A stretch of DNA of 64,000 bases from Mycobacterium shigaense (GTDB taxonomy: Bacteria > Actinomycetota > Actinomycetes > Mycobacteriales > Mycobacteriaceae). The DNA is taken from contig NZ_AP018164.1 in the NCBI RefSeq assembly GCF_002356315.1, positions 4,898,001-4,962,000 of the forward strand. The letters are read 5' to 3'. The notes below the pieces were generated by a model. That model searched no databases. It was not told where the DNA came from and was given only the letters and a program-made list of their open reading frames with translations. The number at the start of each line of letters is the position of its first letter. Within the stretch, counting starts at the first letter, position 1. Positions 1 through 7,719 of this stretch are shown here, piece by piece. A program made the translations under genes and the position numbers.

Positions 1-644
1 GCACCCAGCATCGCCGCCAACAACGTCGTCTTGCCGGCGCCGGTTCCGCCGGACACCAGGAAGGCCAGCCGGGCGGCGATGATGTCATGCACCAGGGCGG
101 CGGCCCGGGGTGCGATCGCGCCCGCCGCGGTGAGGCCCGCGAGATCCTGGGAAGCGGGGCGCAGCACCCGCAACGACAAGCAGGTGCCTTCGGCCGCCAC
201 CGGCGGCAGCACCGCGTGCAACCGCACGGCGAACCCGCCGGCGCCGATCCCGGTCAGCTGGCCGTCCACCCAGGGTTGCGCGTCATCGAGGCGCCGGCCG
301 GCTGCCAACGCCAACCGCTGCGCCAGCCGCCGCACCGCCGCCTCGTCGGCAAATCGGATCTGGCTGCGCCGCAACCCGTTCCCGTCGTCAACCCAGACCG
401 CGTCGGGGGCGGTCACCAGGACGTCGGTGGTACCGTCCGCGCACAGTAACGGTTCGAGGATGCCGACCCCGGTCAGCTCGGTCTGCAGCACCCGGAGATT
501 CGCGAGGACCTCGGTATCGCCGAGCATCCCGCCGGACTCCGCCCGAATGGCGGCGGCCACCACATTCGGCCGCAGAGAAGAGCCCAGCGGTGCGGACTCG
601 GCGGCCAACCGCTCGCGCACCCGTTCGATCAACGACTCGCTCAC
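1..644 (-). CDS. TadA/CpaF-type secretion ATPase, 5' part only (Rv3659c-like)
   Basis: Seen: a minus-strand frame opens with GTG at 644 and runs off the left edge, giving about 214 residues. The last visible residues contain a P-loop GGTGAGKTT, so the Walker B and His-box parts lie outside the window. Family knowledge: CpaF/TadA ATPases power tight-adherence (Flp/Tad) pilus assembly or related type II/IV secretion at the inner membrane. The GTG overlaps the ssd stop (GTGA), so the two genes are probably cotranscribed, with ssd first. In M. tuberculosis the same pair sits at the head of a tad-like cluster. The identification rests on the P-loop, the domain order and synteny. Confidence 0.85.
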   Translation of the reverse strand, partial: MSESLIERVRERLAAESAPLGSSLRPNVVAAAIRAESGGMLGDTEVLANLRVLQTELTGVGILEPLLCADGTTDVLVTAPDAVWVDDGNGLRRSQIRFADEAAVRRLAQRLALAAGRRLDDAQPWVDGQLTGIGAGGFAVRLHAVLPPVAAEGTCLSLRVLRPASQDLAGLTAAGAIAPRAAALVHDIIAARLAFLVSGGTGAGKTTLLAAMLG

Positions 645-1741
645 GCCGCCTTGCCCTTCTGCGCGGACCCCGCGCGGGGCAGCACGGCCAGCACCTGGCC
701 GGCCGCCACGGCGAGCGGCGAGCGCCGTCGCACCCGCAGACCGCCCCGGTCGAGCTGCTCGGCAAGTCGTGGCTGCGGCCGCATCGACGCCAGCAGGGGA
801 AGGCCCGTGAGGTCGGCGACCTCGGCCGCCCGCAATCCGCCCGGGGACGGTCCGCGGACGACCAGTCCGAGGTTGGGATTGATCGCGGCCAGCACCGGGG
901 CCATCGCCGCACCCGCCGCACACGCCCGGACGTCGCACGGGCTGACCACGACCAACAAGTCGGCGCAATCCATTGCGGATTGGGCGGCATCGGTCAGGCG
1001 GCGGGGCAGGTCGCACACCACGGTCACGCCCCCGCGGCGGCCGGCATCGACGACGGCGTCGACCGGCCCGGCAGCCAACTCGTAACCGCGCCGGGTGCCG
1101 GACAGGAAGCTGACCCCCCGGTGCCGCGGCAGTGCGTCGCGCACGGCGGTCCAGACCAGACGGCCGCTCTGCAGCGCCAAGTCGGGCCAGCGCAGACCCG
1201 GCGCGGACTCGCTGCCGACCAGCAAATCGATACCACCGCCCCAGGAGTCGAGGTCGACCAGCAGCGCATCAGCGGCGCCCAGCGCCAGGGCGACCGCGAA
1301 CACCGACGCGCCGGCGCCACCGCGGCCACCGATCACGGCGACGACACGGCCGCGCGGTCCGTCGTCGCCCGCCGATTCCGCCGCTTCGGCGAGCCCCCGC
1401 ACCAATCCGTCTTCCTGCAGGGGCAACTGCAGCACGTGCTGCGCGCCCGCCGCGATGGCCGCCGTCCAGGTCGCCGTCGCGGGCTCGGCGAGGGTGAGCA
1501 CCGTGACATGCGCACGCCGGGGCAGCCCCGCTCGGGCGCAACGATCGGCGGCCGCGGAGTCGAGCACCACCGCCGCGGCTGCGGACCACGTCTTCCTGCT
1601 CACCGCCCCGGCGCCGGCATGAACCACCCGCAGGCCGACGGCCGCGGCCACGCGGTCCAGTTCGTCGCGCAGCTGCGGGTCGGTCAACACCGCCAAGACG
1701 CCGGGATCGCCCGTCGCGCGGGTGCGGGTGCTGCTGGTCAC
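641..1741 (-). CDS. ssd: Ssd, septum-site-determining MinD/CpaE-like protein (Rv3660c-like)
   Basis: A MinD/ParA-superfamily protein of about 366 residues. A deviant P-loop, GGRGGAGAS, sits near residue 125 and is followed by LLVDLDSWGG. The lysine expected in KGGxGK[ST] is absent, so ATP hydrolysis is doubtful; I recall the same change in the M. tuberculosis protein. Mycobacterial Ssd is reported to affect septum formation and the dormancy programme, while the tad context suggests a CpaE-like role; both may apply. I chose GTG at 1741. An in-frame ATG at 1873 would add 44 residues, and those do not resemble the family as I remember it. The stop overlaps the next gene. Confidence 0.85.
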   Translation of the reverse strand: MTSSTRTRATGDPGVLAVLTDPQLRDELDRVAAAVGLRVVHAGAGAVSRKTWSAAAAVVLDSAAADRCARAGLPRRAHVTVLTLAEPATATWTAAIAAGAQHVLQLPLQEDGLVRGLAEAAESAGDDGPRGRVVAVIGGRGGAGASVFAVALALGAADALLVDLDSWGGGIDLLVGSESAPGLRWPDLALQSGRLVWTAVRDALPRHRGVSFLSGTRRGYELAAGPVDAVVDAGRRGGVTVVCDLPRRLTDAAQSAMDCADLLVVVSPCDVRACAAGAAMAPVLAAINPNLGLVVRGPSPGGLRAAEVADLTGLPLLASMRPQPRLAEQLDRGGLRVRRRSPLAVAAGQVLAVLPRAGSAQKGKAA

Positions 1742-1920
1742 CACCCCACGGTGCGGGCCGTGACCTTGGGACACCAGTCCCAAAAGCGGATCTGTGGACA
1801 GCCGCTCAGGTGTGCGCAACGGCGCCGGCCCGGCGAAAATTCGAAGCGCCGCGACCGGGCTCCCGCAACGCACGGAGGGCGGCGAACACGGCTGCGAAGC
1901 CTGCGAATCTGCGGAGAAAA

Positions 1921-2026
1921 AGACCCCAGAAAAGGGACGACCCCCGCCAGGGGGGGAGGAGGCGGAGGTCGTCGTGTATCAGCCCCGGGGGGTCGGGCTG
2001 ATACACCCTCGGCTCAGGCCGAGTAA
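1921..2026 (-). ncRNA. 6C / B11 small RNA (ncRv13660c-like)
   Basis: Seen: on the minus strand a TATAGT box (2037-2032) is followed by three stem-loops. The first is a 6-bp hairpin (2023-2018 with 2013-2008). The second has a perfect 12-bp stem (2006-1995 with 1985-1974) and the 9-base loop GACCCCCCG. The third (1973-1936) has 7-bp and 5-bp stem segments and a loop holding seven C. A T-rich stretch follows. Two hairpins with six or more C in the loop define the actinobacterial 6C RNA family, and B11 of M. tuberculosis lies in the same Rv3660c-Rv3661 gap on the same strand. The C-rich loops are thought to pair with G-rich ribosome-binding regions of mRNAs. The ends are estimated from the -10 box and the T-run. 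Confidence 0.88.
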
Positions 2027-2191
2027 TGCTTACTATACACACGACAGTGGGAGGTGACGCAAGTTTCAGTTTTATTGAAAAATCACTTTGAGCCGCAAAA
2101 ACACCGTAGATAACGCCCGCCGCAGCCGTCTGAGCGGTCGTTTTGGGGGCGACATCCCGGCCTCGTCGCCCTGCCGACCTATGCTAGATCG

Positions 2192-3037
2192 GTGACCGTC
2201 TTCGACTCGGCCGCGCGGCAGCAAGCTTCGCCGGCCGCTGGTTCCAATGCCCGCACCGCGGCCTTTTTCGACCTGGACAAGACGATCATCGCCAAGTCCA
2301 GCACCCTTGCCTTCAGCAAACCGTTCTTCAACGAGGGATTGCTGAATCGGCGCGCCGTGCTCAAGTCGAGCTATGCCCAATTCATCTTTCTGCTCTCCGG
2401 TGCCGATCATGACCAGATGGACCGGATGCGAACCCACATGACCAACATGTGCACCGGTTGGGACGTCGCCCAGGTGAAGTCGATCGTCAACGAAACGCTG
2501 CACGACATCGTGACGCCGCTGGTGTTCGCCGAGGCCGCTGATCTCATCGCCGCGCACAAATTGTGCGGCCGCGACGTCGTGGTGGTCTCGGCATCCGGCG
2601 AAGAGATCGTGGCGCCGATCGCGCGGGCGCTCGGCGCCACGCACGCGATGGCGACCCGCATGGTCGTCGAGGAAGGAAAGTACACCGGAGAAGTCGCGTT
2701 CTATTGCTACGGCGAGGGCAAGGTCCAAGCGATCCGCGAACTGGCAACGCGCGAGGGTTATCCACTCGAGCACTGTTATGCCTACTCCGACTCGATCACC
2801 GACCTGCCGATGCTCGAGGCGGTCGGCCACCCCAGCGTGGTCAACCCGGACCGGGGCCTGCGACGGGAGGCGACCGACCGCGGCTGGCCGGTGCTGAGCT
2901 TCTCCCGGCCGGTGTCGCTGCGGGACCGTATCCCTGCCCCGTCGGGCGCCGCGATCGCCACGACCGCCGCGGTGGGCGTCAGCGCGCTGGCGGCGGGCGC
3001 GGTGACCTATTCGTTGCTGCGCCGGTTCACGTTCTGA
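2192..3037 (+). CDS. HAD-superfamily phosphatase, SerB/HAD-IB type (Rv3661-like)
   Basis: 281 residues. Motif I is FDLDKT at residues 26-31, with the nucleophile and acid/base Asp. Motif II is the VVSASGEE segment, followed by a lysine in GEGKVQ and the acidic motif SDSITDLPML. This HAD-IB layout fits phosphoserine-phosphatase-like hydrolases. The real substrate is unknown, and phosphoserine is only the annotation habit. The last 30 residues form one hydrophobic segment, GAAIATTAAVGVSAL onward, so the enzyme may be tail-anchored in the membrane. It starts with GTG. It is flanked by two structural small RNA loci, 6C upstream on the other strand and Ms1 downstream on the same strand. Confidence 0.88.
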   Translation: MTVFDSAARQQASPAAGSNARTAAFFDLDKTIIAKSSTLAFSKPFFNEGLLNRRAVLKSSYAQFIFLLSGADHDQMDRMRTHMTNMCTGWDVAQVKSIVNETLHDIVTPLVFAEAADLIAAHKLCGRDVVVVSASGEEIVAPIARALGATHAMATRMVVEEGKYTGEVAFYCYGEGKVQAIRELATREGYPLEHCYAYSDSITDLPMLEAVGHPSVVNPDRGLRREATDRGWPVLSFSRPVSLRDRIPAPSGAAIATTAAVGVSALAAGAVTYSLLRRFTF

Positions 3038-3109
3038 TCCAATCCCGCTGGCAGCAAACAACTTAAGCGCGATTGCGACGCCGGTTCGCAAAATTCGCAG
3101 ATTTGGGCC

Positions 3110-3138
3110 TTGCTGCGCTAAGGCTCCAGGAGTACAAA
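3110..3138 (+). promoter_or_regulatory. SigA-like promoter of the Ms1 RNA
   Basis: TTGCTG (3110-3115), a 17-base spacer and TACAAA (3133-3138, followed by T) form a housekeeping-type promoter. Transcription would start near 3145. The spacing to the hairpin at 3400-3439 gives a transcript of about 295 bases, the length reported for MTS2823. Confidence 0.6.
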
Positions 3139-3144
3139 TGAAAC

Positions 3145-3442
3145 CACGGCAGCCCGGTTAGGCCTAGGTCGATCCGGAAGAGAAGGGTCGGTCTCCCGAA
3201 CCGGGCACCCAGCACGGTACCCGGCACCCACGCGGAGTCACAGCCGCGAAGATGGCAGAGGTGTTGCGGGCCTGCGTAATTGCGAAGATCAAATGGTGTC
3301 GACGGCTCTTTGGGTGGAGCTGCAGCCGGAAGGTCGCAAGATCGCCGAGGCCAACCCACGCAGCCCACAGTTGCACGCTTGGTAACCGAGTTCCGTGCTA
3401 GCGGGCGGCGGACCGAAGAAATTCGGGACGCCGCCCGCTCTA
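3145..3442 (+). ncRNA. Ms1 / MTS2823 RNA (ncRv13661-like), RNA-polymerase-binding 6S-like RNA
   Basis: The 461-base gap between the HAD gene and the convergent gene at 3499 has no credible protein gene. In M. tuberculosis and M. smegmatis this same gap encodes MTS2823/Ms1. That RNA is about 300 nt, is very abundant in stationary phase, and binds the RNA polymerase core (6S RNA binds holoenzyme instead). Seen here: a SigA-like promoter at the right distance, and an 11-bp inverted repeat (3400-3410 with 3429-3439) that would end the RNA. Internal imperfect pairs such as CCGGGCACC/GGTACCCGG (about 3200-3240) fit a structured RNA. The ends are estimates and the identification rests on synteny plus architecture. 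Confidence 0.72.
3400..3439 (+). terminator. Terminator-like hairpin of the Ms1 RNA
   Basis: AGCGGGCGGCG (3400-3410) pairs perfectly with CGCCGCCCGCT (3429-3439) across an 18-base loop. There is no strong T-run, only CTACACGTTTC, as is common for mycobacterial terminators. It also lies just downstream of the minus-strand gene that ends at 3499. Confidence 0.5.
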
Positions 3443-3472
3443 CACGTTTCAGCCGCCGCTCTTACTTGTTGC

Positions 3473-3508
3473 GCCGGCTAATTATTCTGTTGTGCCGGCT
3501 AATTATTC
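3473..3508. repeat. 21-bp-period tandem duplication at a gene end
   Basis: GCCGGCTAATTATTC occurs at 3473-3487 and again at 3494-3508, an exact 21-base offset, with nearly identical flanks (TTG[C/T] before each copy). The copies carry the last codons and the TAG stop of the minus-strand gene ending at 3499, so an in-frame stop is duplicated without changing the protein. Confidence 0.85.
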
Positions 3509-4251
3509 GACTGGGCCGCGGCGATCGACAAGGCCTCCTGTGCCCCCTCCTGCATCGCCCGGCAGCACAGCACCAGCCAGGCCGCCAGGCCCTTCGGCGT
3601 GCCATCGGCGAATCCGGCCGCGGCGGCGCGGTAGTCCGCCGGTTTGCGCATCCAGCTCACCTCGGGAACCCCCAGCCCGTGCGGATCCAGCCCGCCGGCG
3701 ATCGTCACCAACCGCGACACGCCGCGCGCCACCACGCCGTCGGCGCTGCCAAACGGCTTGAGCGTCAGCAGTTCTCCGTGCGCGACAGCGGCAACCACCG
3801 GCGCCGGTGCGGCCGTACGGCCGGTGACCAGTTGGGCGAGCAGCTCCAGCCGCGGCCCCAGCTGCGCATCGGCGCGGGGACGTCCCAGGCGATCGTCGCC
3901 GACCTGGTCGGCCGCCGCCAGCATGTGCAACCGGGCCAGCGCCTGCAACGGCGCCCGTTGCCAAATGCCGACCAGGGCACCTCCGCCGCCCTCCAGCGCC
4001 TGGGAAACCCGCAGTGCCCCGCCGAACACCGGATCGCTCACCGGGTCCGCCAGGTCTTCGAGCCGCGCCGGGCCGCCGTCGAGCACCGAGGAAGCCCGCG
4101 CCGCCCGCCACGCGGCCTCGGCCGCCGACGCCGGCCAGCCCCGCAGATTCGCCCGGTGCCGATGCGCCCGGCCGAGGGCCTCGCGGGCCGCATCGCTTGC
4201 CGCGGCGACACCGGGCAACTCGAGCAGCGGAGCCAGGGGGTCACCAGTCAC
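3499..4251 (-). CDS. Conserved actinobacterial protein of unknown function (Rv3662c-like)
   Basis: 250 residues, alanine-rich and soluble. No signal peptide or membrane segment is visible. Order and length match Rv3662c of M. tuberculosis. I recognise no catalytic motif. The C-terminal half has charged helical segments around SWMRKPADY and an Ala-rich end. It reads convergently toward the Ms1 RNA, and its 3' end carries the 21-bp tandem duplication. The 65 bases between it and the dpp operon contain nothing I can name, so it may be read through from dppD. Function unknown. Confidence 0.8.
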   Translation of the reverse strand: MTGDPLAPLLELPGVAAASDAAREALGRAHRHRANLRGWPASAAEAAWRAARASSVLDGGPARLEDLADPVSDPVFGGALRVSQALEGGGGALVGIWQRAPLQALARLHMLAAADQVGDDRLGRPRADAQLGPRLELLAQLVTGRTAAPAPVVAAVAHGELLTLKPFGSADGVVARGVSRLVTIAGGLDPHGLGVPEVSWMRKPADYRAAAAGFADGTPKGLAAWLVLCCRAMQEGAQEALSIAAAQSNN

Positions 4252-4316
4252 AGGTTGCCAACCTAATCGACGGTCGCGACCCGCCGCGCCCGACTCCGCC
4301 GCGCTTGCGATCGCTC

Positions 4317-5939
4317 CTATCGGGGCGGCGCAGGCGCACCGGGAATGGCCTCCAGCAACTGGCGGGTGTACTCGTGCCCGGGCCGGGCGAACAGGTCCTC
4401 GGTGCCGGCCTGCTCGACGACCCGACCGGCCCGCATCACCAGAACCTCGTCCGCGATCTGCCGGATCACCGCCAGGTCGTGGCTGATGAACAGGTAGGTC
4501 AGCCCCAGCTCGGTCTGCAACTCGGCCAGCAGGTCCAGGATCTGCGCCTGCACCAGGACGTCGAGCGCCGACACCGCCTCGTCGCAGACCAGCACCTCCG
4601 GCCGCAGTGCCAGCGCCCGTGCGATGGCGACGCGTTGCCGTTGACCGCCCGACAGCTCGCGGGGCAGCCGGCCCAGCACCGACGCCGGCAATGCGACCTG
4701 ATCCACTAGCTCGCGCACCGCCCGCTCACGGTGCCTGCGATCGCCGACTCGATGGATCCGCAGCGGTTCCTCGACGGCCCGGAACACCGAGTACATCGGG
4801 TCCAGGCTGCTGTAGGGATTCTGGAAGACCGGCTGCACCCGGCGCCGAAACGCCATCGCCTGATCGGCGTCCATTGCCGCGACATCCTGGGTGCCGTCGA
4901 AAAGCACTGTGCCCGAAGAGGGTCGGAGCAGGCCGAGCACCATGCGCGCGACCGTCGATTTACCCGAGCCCGACTCCCCCACGATCGCCAAAGTGCTGGC
5001 CCGGTGCAGCCGGAACGACACGGCGTCGACGGCGCGAAACTCCGTACGCCGCCACGGCGTGGCACCTGGCTCGGAGTAGACCTTGGTCAGCTGGGTGGCG
5101 ACGAGGATATCGTCCCGGGCGGCCGCGGGTCCGCGAGTCCGCGGCGCGGCCAGCGACGGGGCGGCCGCCACCAGCTTGCGGGTGTATTCGTGCTGCGGCT
5201 CCCGCAGGATCGACTGCGCCGCACCCGCTTCCACCACCGCCCCGCGATGCACAACCACCACGGACTCGGCGCGTTCGGCGGCCAGCGCCAAATCGTGGGT
5301 GATCAGCAGCAGCGCGATCCCCCTCTCCTCGGTGAGCCGCTGCAGGTGGTCGAGCACCTGGCGCTGCACGGTCACGTCCAACGCCGAGGTCGGCTCGTCG
5401 GCGATCAGCAACTGCGGACACCCGGCCAGCCCGATCGCGATCAGCGCGCGTTGACACATGCCGCCGGACAGCTGGTGCGGGTACTTCCCGGCCTGCTTGG
5501 CTGGATCGGGCATCCCCGCCTCGGCGAGCAGTTCCACCGCCCGTCGACGCGCCGAGCGGCCGGCGGTGTTGGCGCGCAGCGCTTCGCGGACTTGAAAGCC
5601 GACCTTCCAGACCGGGTTGAGGTTGGTCATCGGGTCCTGTGGCACGTACCCGATGCGGCGCCCCCGGATCGACCGCAGTACGCGTCGATCGGCCTTCCGG
5701 CCCGCCGAGGCGAGATCGAGCCCGTCAAAGATGATGCGCCCGGCGGTGATTCGGCCGCCGGGCGGTAACAGGCCGAGGATGGCGGCGGCCGTGGTGGATT
5801 TCCCGGATCCCGACTCGCCGACGATGGCGACCGTCTGACCGCGCCGGACGCTCAGCTCCACACCGCGAACCGCGGGGGCCTGGTCGCCGAAGGTGACCTC
5901 GAGCCCTTCGACCGAGAGCAGGGGCGGCGGTGCGTTCAT
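4317..5939 (-). CDS. dppD: DppD, double ATP-binding subunit of a peptide ABC transporter
   Basis: 540 residues with two complete ABC modules in tandem. The N-terminal half has GESGSGKST, signature LSGGM and Walker B IADEPTSALD. The C-terminal half has GESGSGKST, LSGGQRQR and VCDEAVSALD. In most bacteria these are separate DppD and DppF proteins; here they are fused, as in M. tuberculosis Rv3663c (548 aa). It energises uptake by DppB and DppC at the cytoplasmic face. In M. tuberculosis this transporter takes up peptides and has also been linked to haem import. The ATG overlaps the dppC stop (ATGA), so the subunits are translationally coupled. Confidence 0.95.
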   Translation of the reverse strand: MNAPPPLLSVEGLEVTFGDQAPAVRGVELSVRRGQTVAIVGESGSGKSTTAAAILGLLPPGGRITAGRIIFDGLDLASAGRKADRRVLRSIRGRRIGYVPQDPMTNLNPVWKVGFQVREALRANTAGRSARRRAVELLAEAGMPDPAKQAGKYPHQLSGGMCQRALIAIGLAGCPQLLIADEPTSALDVTVQRQVLDHLQRLTEERGIALLLITHDLALAAERAESVVVVHRGAVVEAGAAQSILREPQHEYTRKLVAAAPSLAAPRTRGPAAARDDILVATQLTKVYSEPGATPWRRTEFRAVDAVSFRLHRASTLAIVGESGSGKSTVARMVLGLLRPSSGTVLFDGTQDVAAMDADQAMAFRRRVQPVFQNPYSSLDPMYSVFRAVEEPLRIHRVGDRRHRERAVRELVDQVALPASVLGRLPRELSGGQRQRVAIARALALRPEVLVCDEAVSALDVLVQAQILDLLAELQTELGLTYLFISHDLAVIRQIADEVLVMRAGRVVEQAGTEDLFARPGHEYTRQLLEAIPGAPAPPR

Positions 5940-6799
5940 GCCCGCCGCGCCCGGGATGCCGGATCCAGGGCGTCGCGCAACGCGTCGCCCATCATCATGA
6001 AGGCCAGCACTGTGATCGCCAGCGCGCCGGCGGGGTAGAACAAGATCGGCGAGCCGGCTCGCAACCGCGTCTGCGCGAGGTTGATGTCGCCACCCCAGGA
6101 CACCACCGTGGGCGGCAACCCCACCCCGAGGTAGGACAGCGTGGCCTCGGTGACGATGAACGCGCCCAGCGCGATGGTGGCGATCGCTATCACCGGCCCC
6201 AGGGCGTTGGGCAACGCGTGCCGCAGCAGGATCTGAAAGCGGCTCAGGCCCAATGCTTTAGCGGCAAGTACATAGTCGCTGGCTCGCACCTCGAGCACTG
6301 CGCCGCGCGCAATCCTGGCGATCTGCGGCCAGCCGAACAGGGCCAGGACGGCGATCACCGTCCACACGGTGCGGTGGCGGGTAACCTGCATGAGCACGAT
6401 GACGGCCAACAGCAGCGGGATTCCGAAGAACACATCGGTGACGCGCGAGACGAGCGCATCAAGCCACCCACCGTAGAAGCCGGCCAGCGCTCCCAGCGTG
6501 CCGCCGACGAGGAACACCGCCAAGGTGGCGCCCAACCCGACGGTCACCGAGGCCCGTGCGCCGTAAATGGTGCGTGCGTAGATGTCGTGCCCCTGCAGGT
6601 CGGTGCCGAACCAGTGCGCCGCCGACGGGCTCAGCATGCTCTGGCCGGGGTCGGCATAGCTCGGATCGGCCCCGGTGAACAACGCCGGGAACAGCGCCAC
6701 GACAACGACGAGGAGGATCAGCGCGGCGGCGATGACGAACTTCGGGCGCCGGTGCAGCTTGCGCCAGGCCTCGCCCCAGAAGCCGGAGTGTTCAGCCAT
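5936..6799 (-). CDS. dppC: DppC, permease subunit of a peptide ABC transporter
   Basis: About 287 residues from ATG 6799. A short cytoplasmic tail is followed by a first transmembrane helix (FVIAAALILLVVVVALF), a periplasmic region, and five further helices. The cytoplasmic EAA-type loop contains LAAKALGLSRFQILLRHALP, which docks on the ATPase. I preferred the ATG at 6799 (MAEHSGFW) to the upstream ATG at 6826 because it leaves an 8-base overlap with dppB, typical of this operon. It forms the membrane channel together with DppB. Confidence 0.92.
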   Translation of the reverse strand: MAEHSGFWGEAWRKLHRRPKFVIAAALILLVVVVALFPALFTGADPSYADPGQSMLSPSAAHWFGTDLQGHDIYARTIYGARASVTVGLGATLAVFLVGGTLGALAGFYGGWLDALVSRVTDVFFGIPLLLAVIVLMQVTRHRTVWTVIAVLALFGWPQIARIARGAVLEVRASDYVLAAKALGLSRFQILLRHALPNALGPVIAIATIALGAFIVTEATLSYLGVGLPPTVVSWGGDINLAQTRLRAGSPILFYPAGALAITVLAFMMMGDALRDALDPASRARRA

Positions 6800-7718
6800 A
6801 TCGGATCCGCGGGTCCAGGGCGGCATAGAGCAGGTCGACCATCAGGTTGGCGATCAGATAGATCATCACGAGCACCGTCACGATCGAGACCACCGTCGGC
6901 GCCTCCTGCCGGGTGACGGCCTGGTACAGCACGCCGCCGACGCCGTGGATGTTGAAGATGCCCTCGGTCACAATGGCTCCGCCCATCAGCGCGCCGAGAT
7001 CGGCGCCGAGGAACGTCACCACCGGGATCAACGAGTTACGCAGAATGTGCACGCAGACAACCCGCGGGCGGGACAGGCCCTTCGCGGTGGCGGTGCGGAC
7101 GTAGTCGGCGTGCGAGTTGGCGGCCACCGCCGATCGGGTCAACCGCACCACGTAGGCGAACGAGATAGCACCCAACACCGCGCCGGGCAGCAACAGCCGC
7201 GCGAAGCTCGCCCGCTCACCCACGGTGACCGGCGCGATGCCCAGCCGGATGCCGAATACGAACTGCGCCAGGAAACCGAGCACGAATATCGGGATCGCGA
7301 TGATGAGCAGACCGGTGATCAACACCGTCGCATCGAATAGGCCGCCCGCACGCAGCCCGGCGATCACCCCGAATCCGATGCCCAGCACCGCCTCCACCGC
7401 CAGCGCGATCAGCGACATGCGTAACGTCACCGGAAAGGCTTGTGCCAGAACGTCTCTGACCGGCAGACCGGAATACGCCCGGCCCAGGTCGCCATGCAGA
7501 ACTCCACCCAGATAGCGCAGGTACTGCACCAGGAACGGATCGTCCAGGTGGTAGCGGGCCCGCAACTGCGCGGCCACCGCCGCCGTCAGCGGACGGTCGC
7601 CGGCCATCGCCGCCAGCGGATCGCCCGGCAGCAGGAACACCATCGCGTAGATCAGCAGGGTGGCGCCCAGGAAGATGGGCACCATGCCGGCGGCCCGGCG
7701 CGCGATATACCAACCCAT
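6792..7718 (-). CDS. dppB: DppB, permease subunit of a peptide ABC transporter
   Basis: 308 residues with the usual binding-protein-dependent permease layout. An N-terminal helix (GMVPIFLGATLLIYAMVF) is followed by a family-typical segment beginning LPGDPLAAMAG, then five helices and the EAA loop (DYVRTATAKGLSRPRVV). It is cotranscribed with dppA upstream, whose stop is one base before this start region, and overlaps dppC downstream. It pairs with DppC to form the translocation path. Length and order match Rv3665c. Confidence 0.93.
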   Translation of the reverse strand: MGWYIARRAAGMVPIFLGATLLIYAMVFLLPGDPLAAMAGDRPLTAAVAAQLRARYHLDDPFLVQYLRYLGGVLHGDLGRAYSGLPVRDVLAQAFPVTLRMSLIALAVEAVLGIGFGVIAGLRAGGLFDATVLITGLLIIAIPIFVLGFLAQFVFGIRLGIAPVTVGERASFARLLLPGAVLGAISFAYVVRLTRSAVAANSHADYVRTATAKGLSRPRVVCVHILRNSLIPVVTFLGADLGALMGGAIVTEGIFNIHGVGGVLYQAVTRQEAPTVVSIVTVLVMIYLIANLMVDLLYAALDPRIRYG

Positions 7719-7719
7719 T

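Noticed and set aside
3138..3161. Seven-codon frame MKPRQPG with AGGAG upstream
   Set aside because: AGGAG and ATG fall in the spacer and -10 region of the Ms1 promoter; there is no gene after it on that strand.
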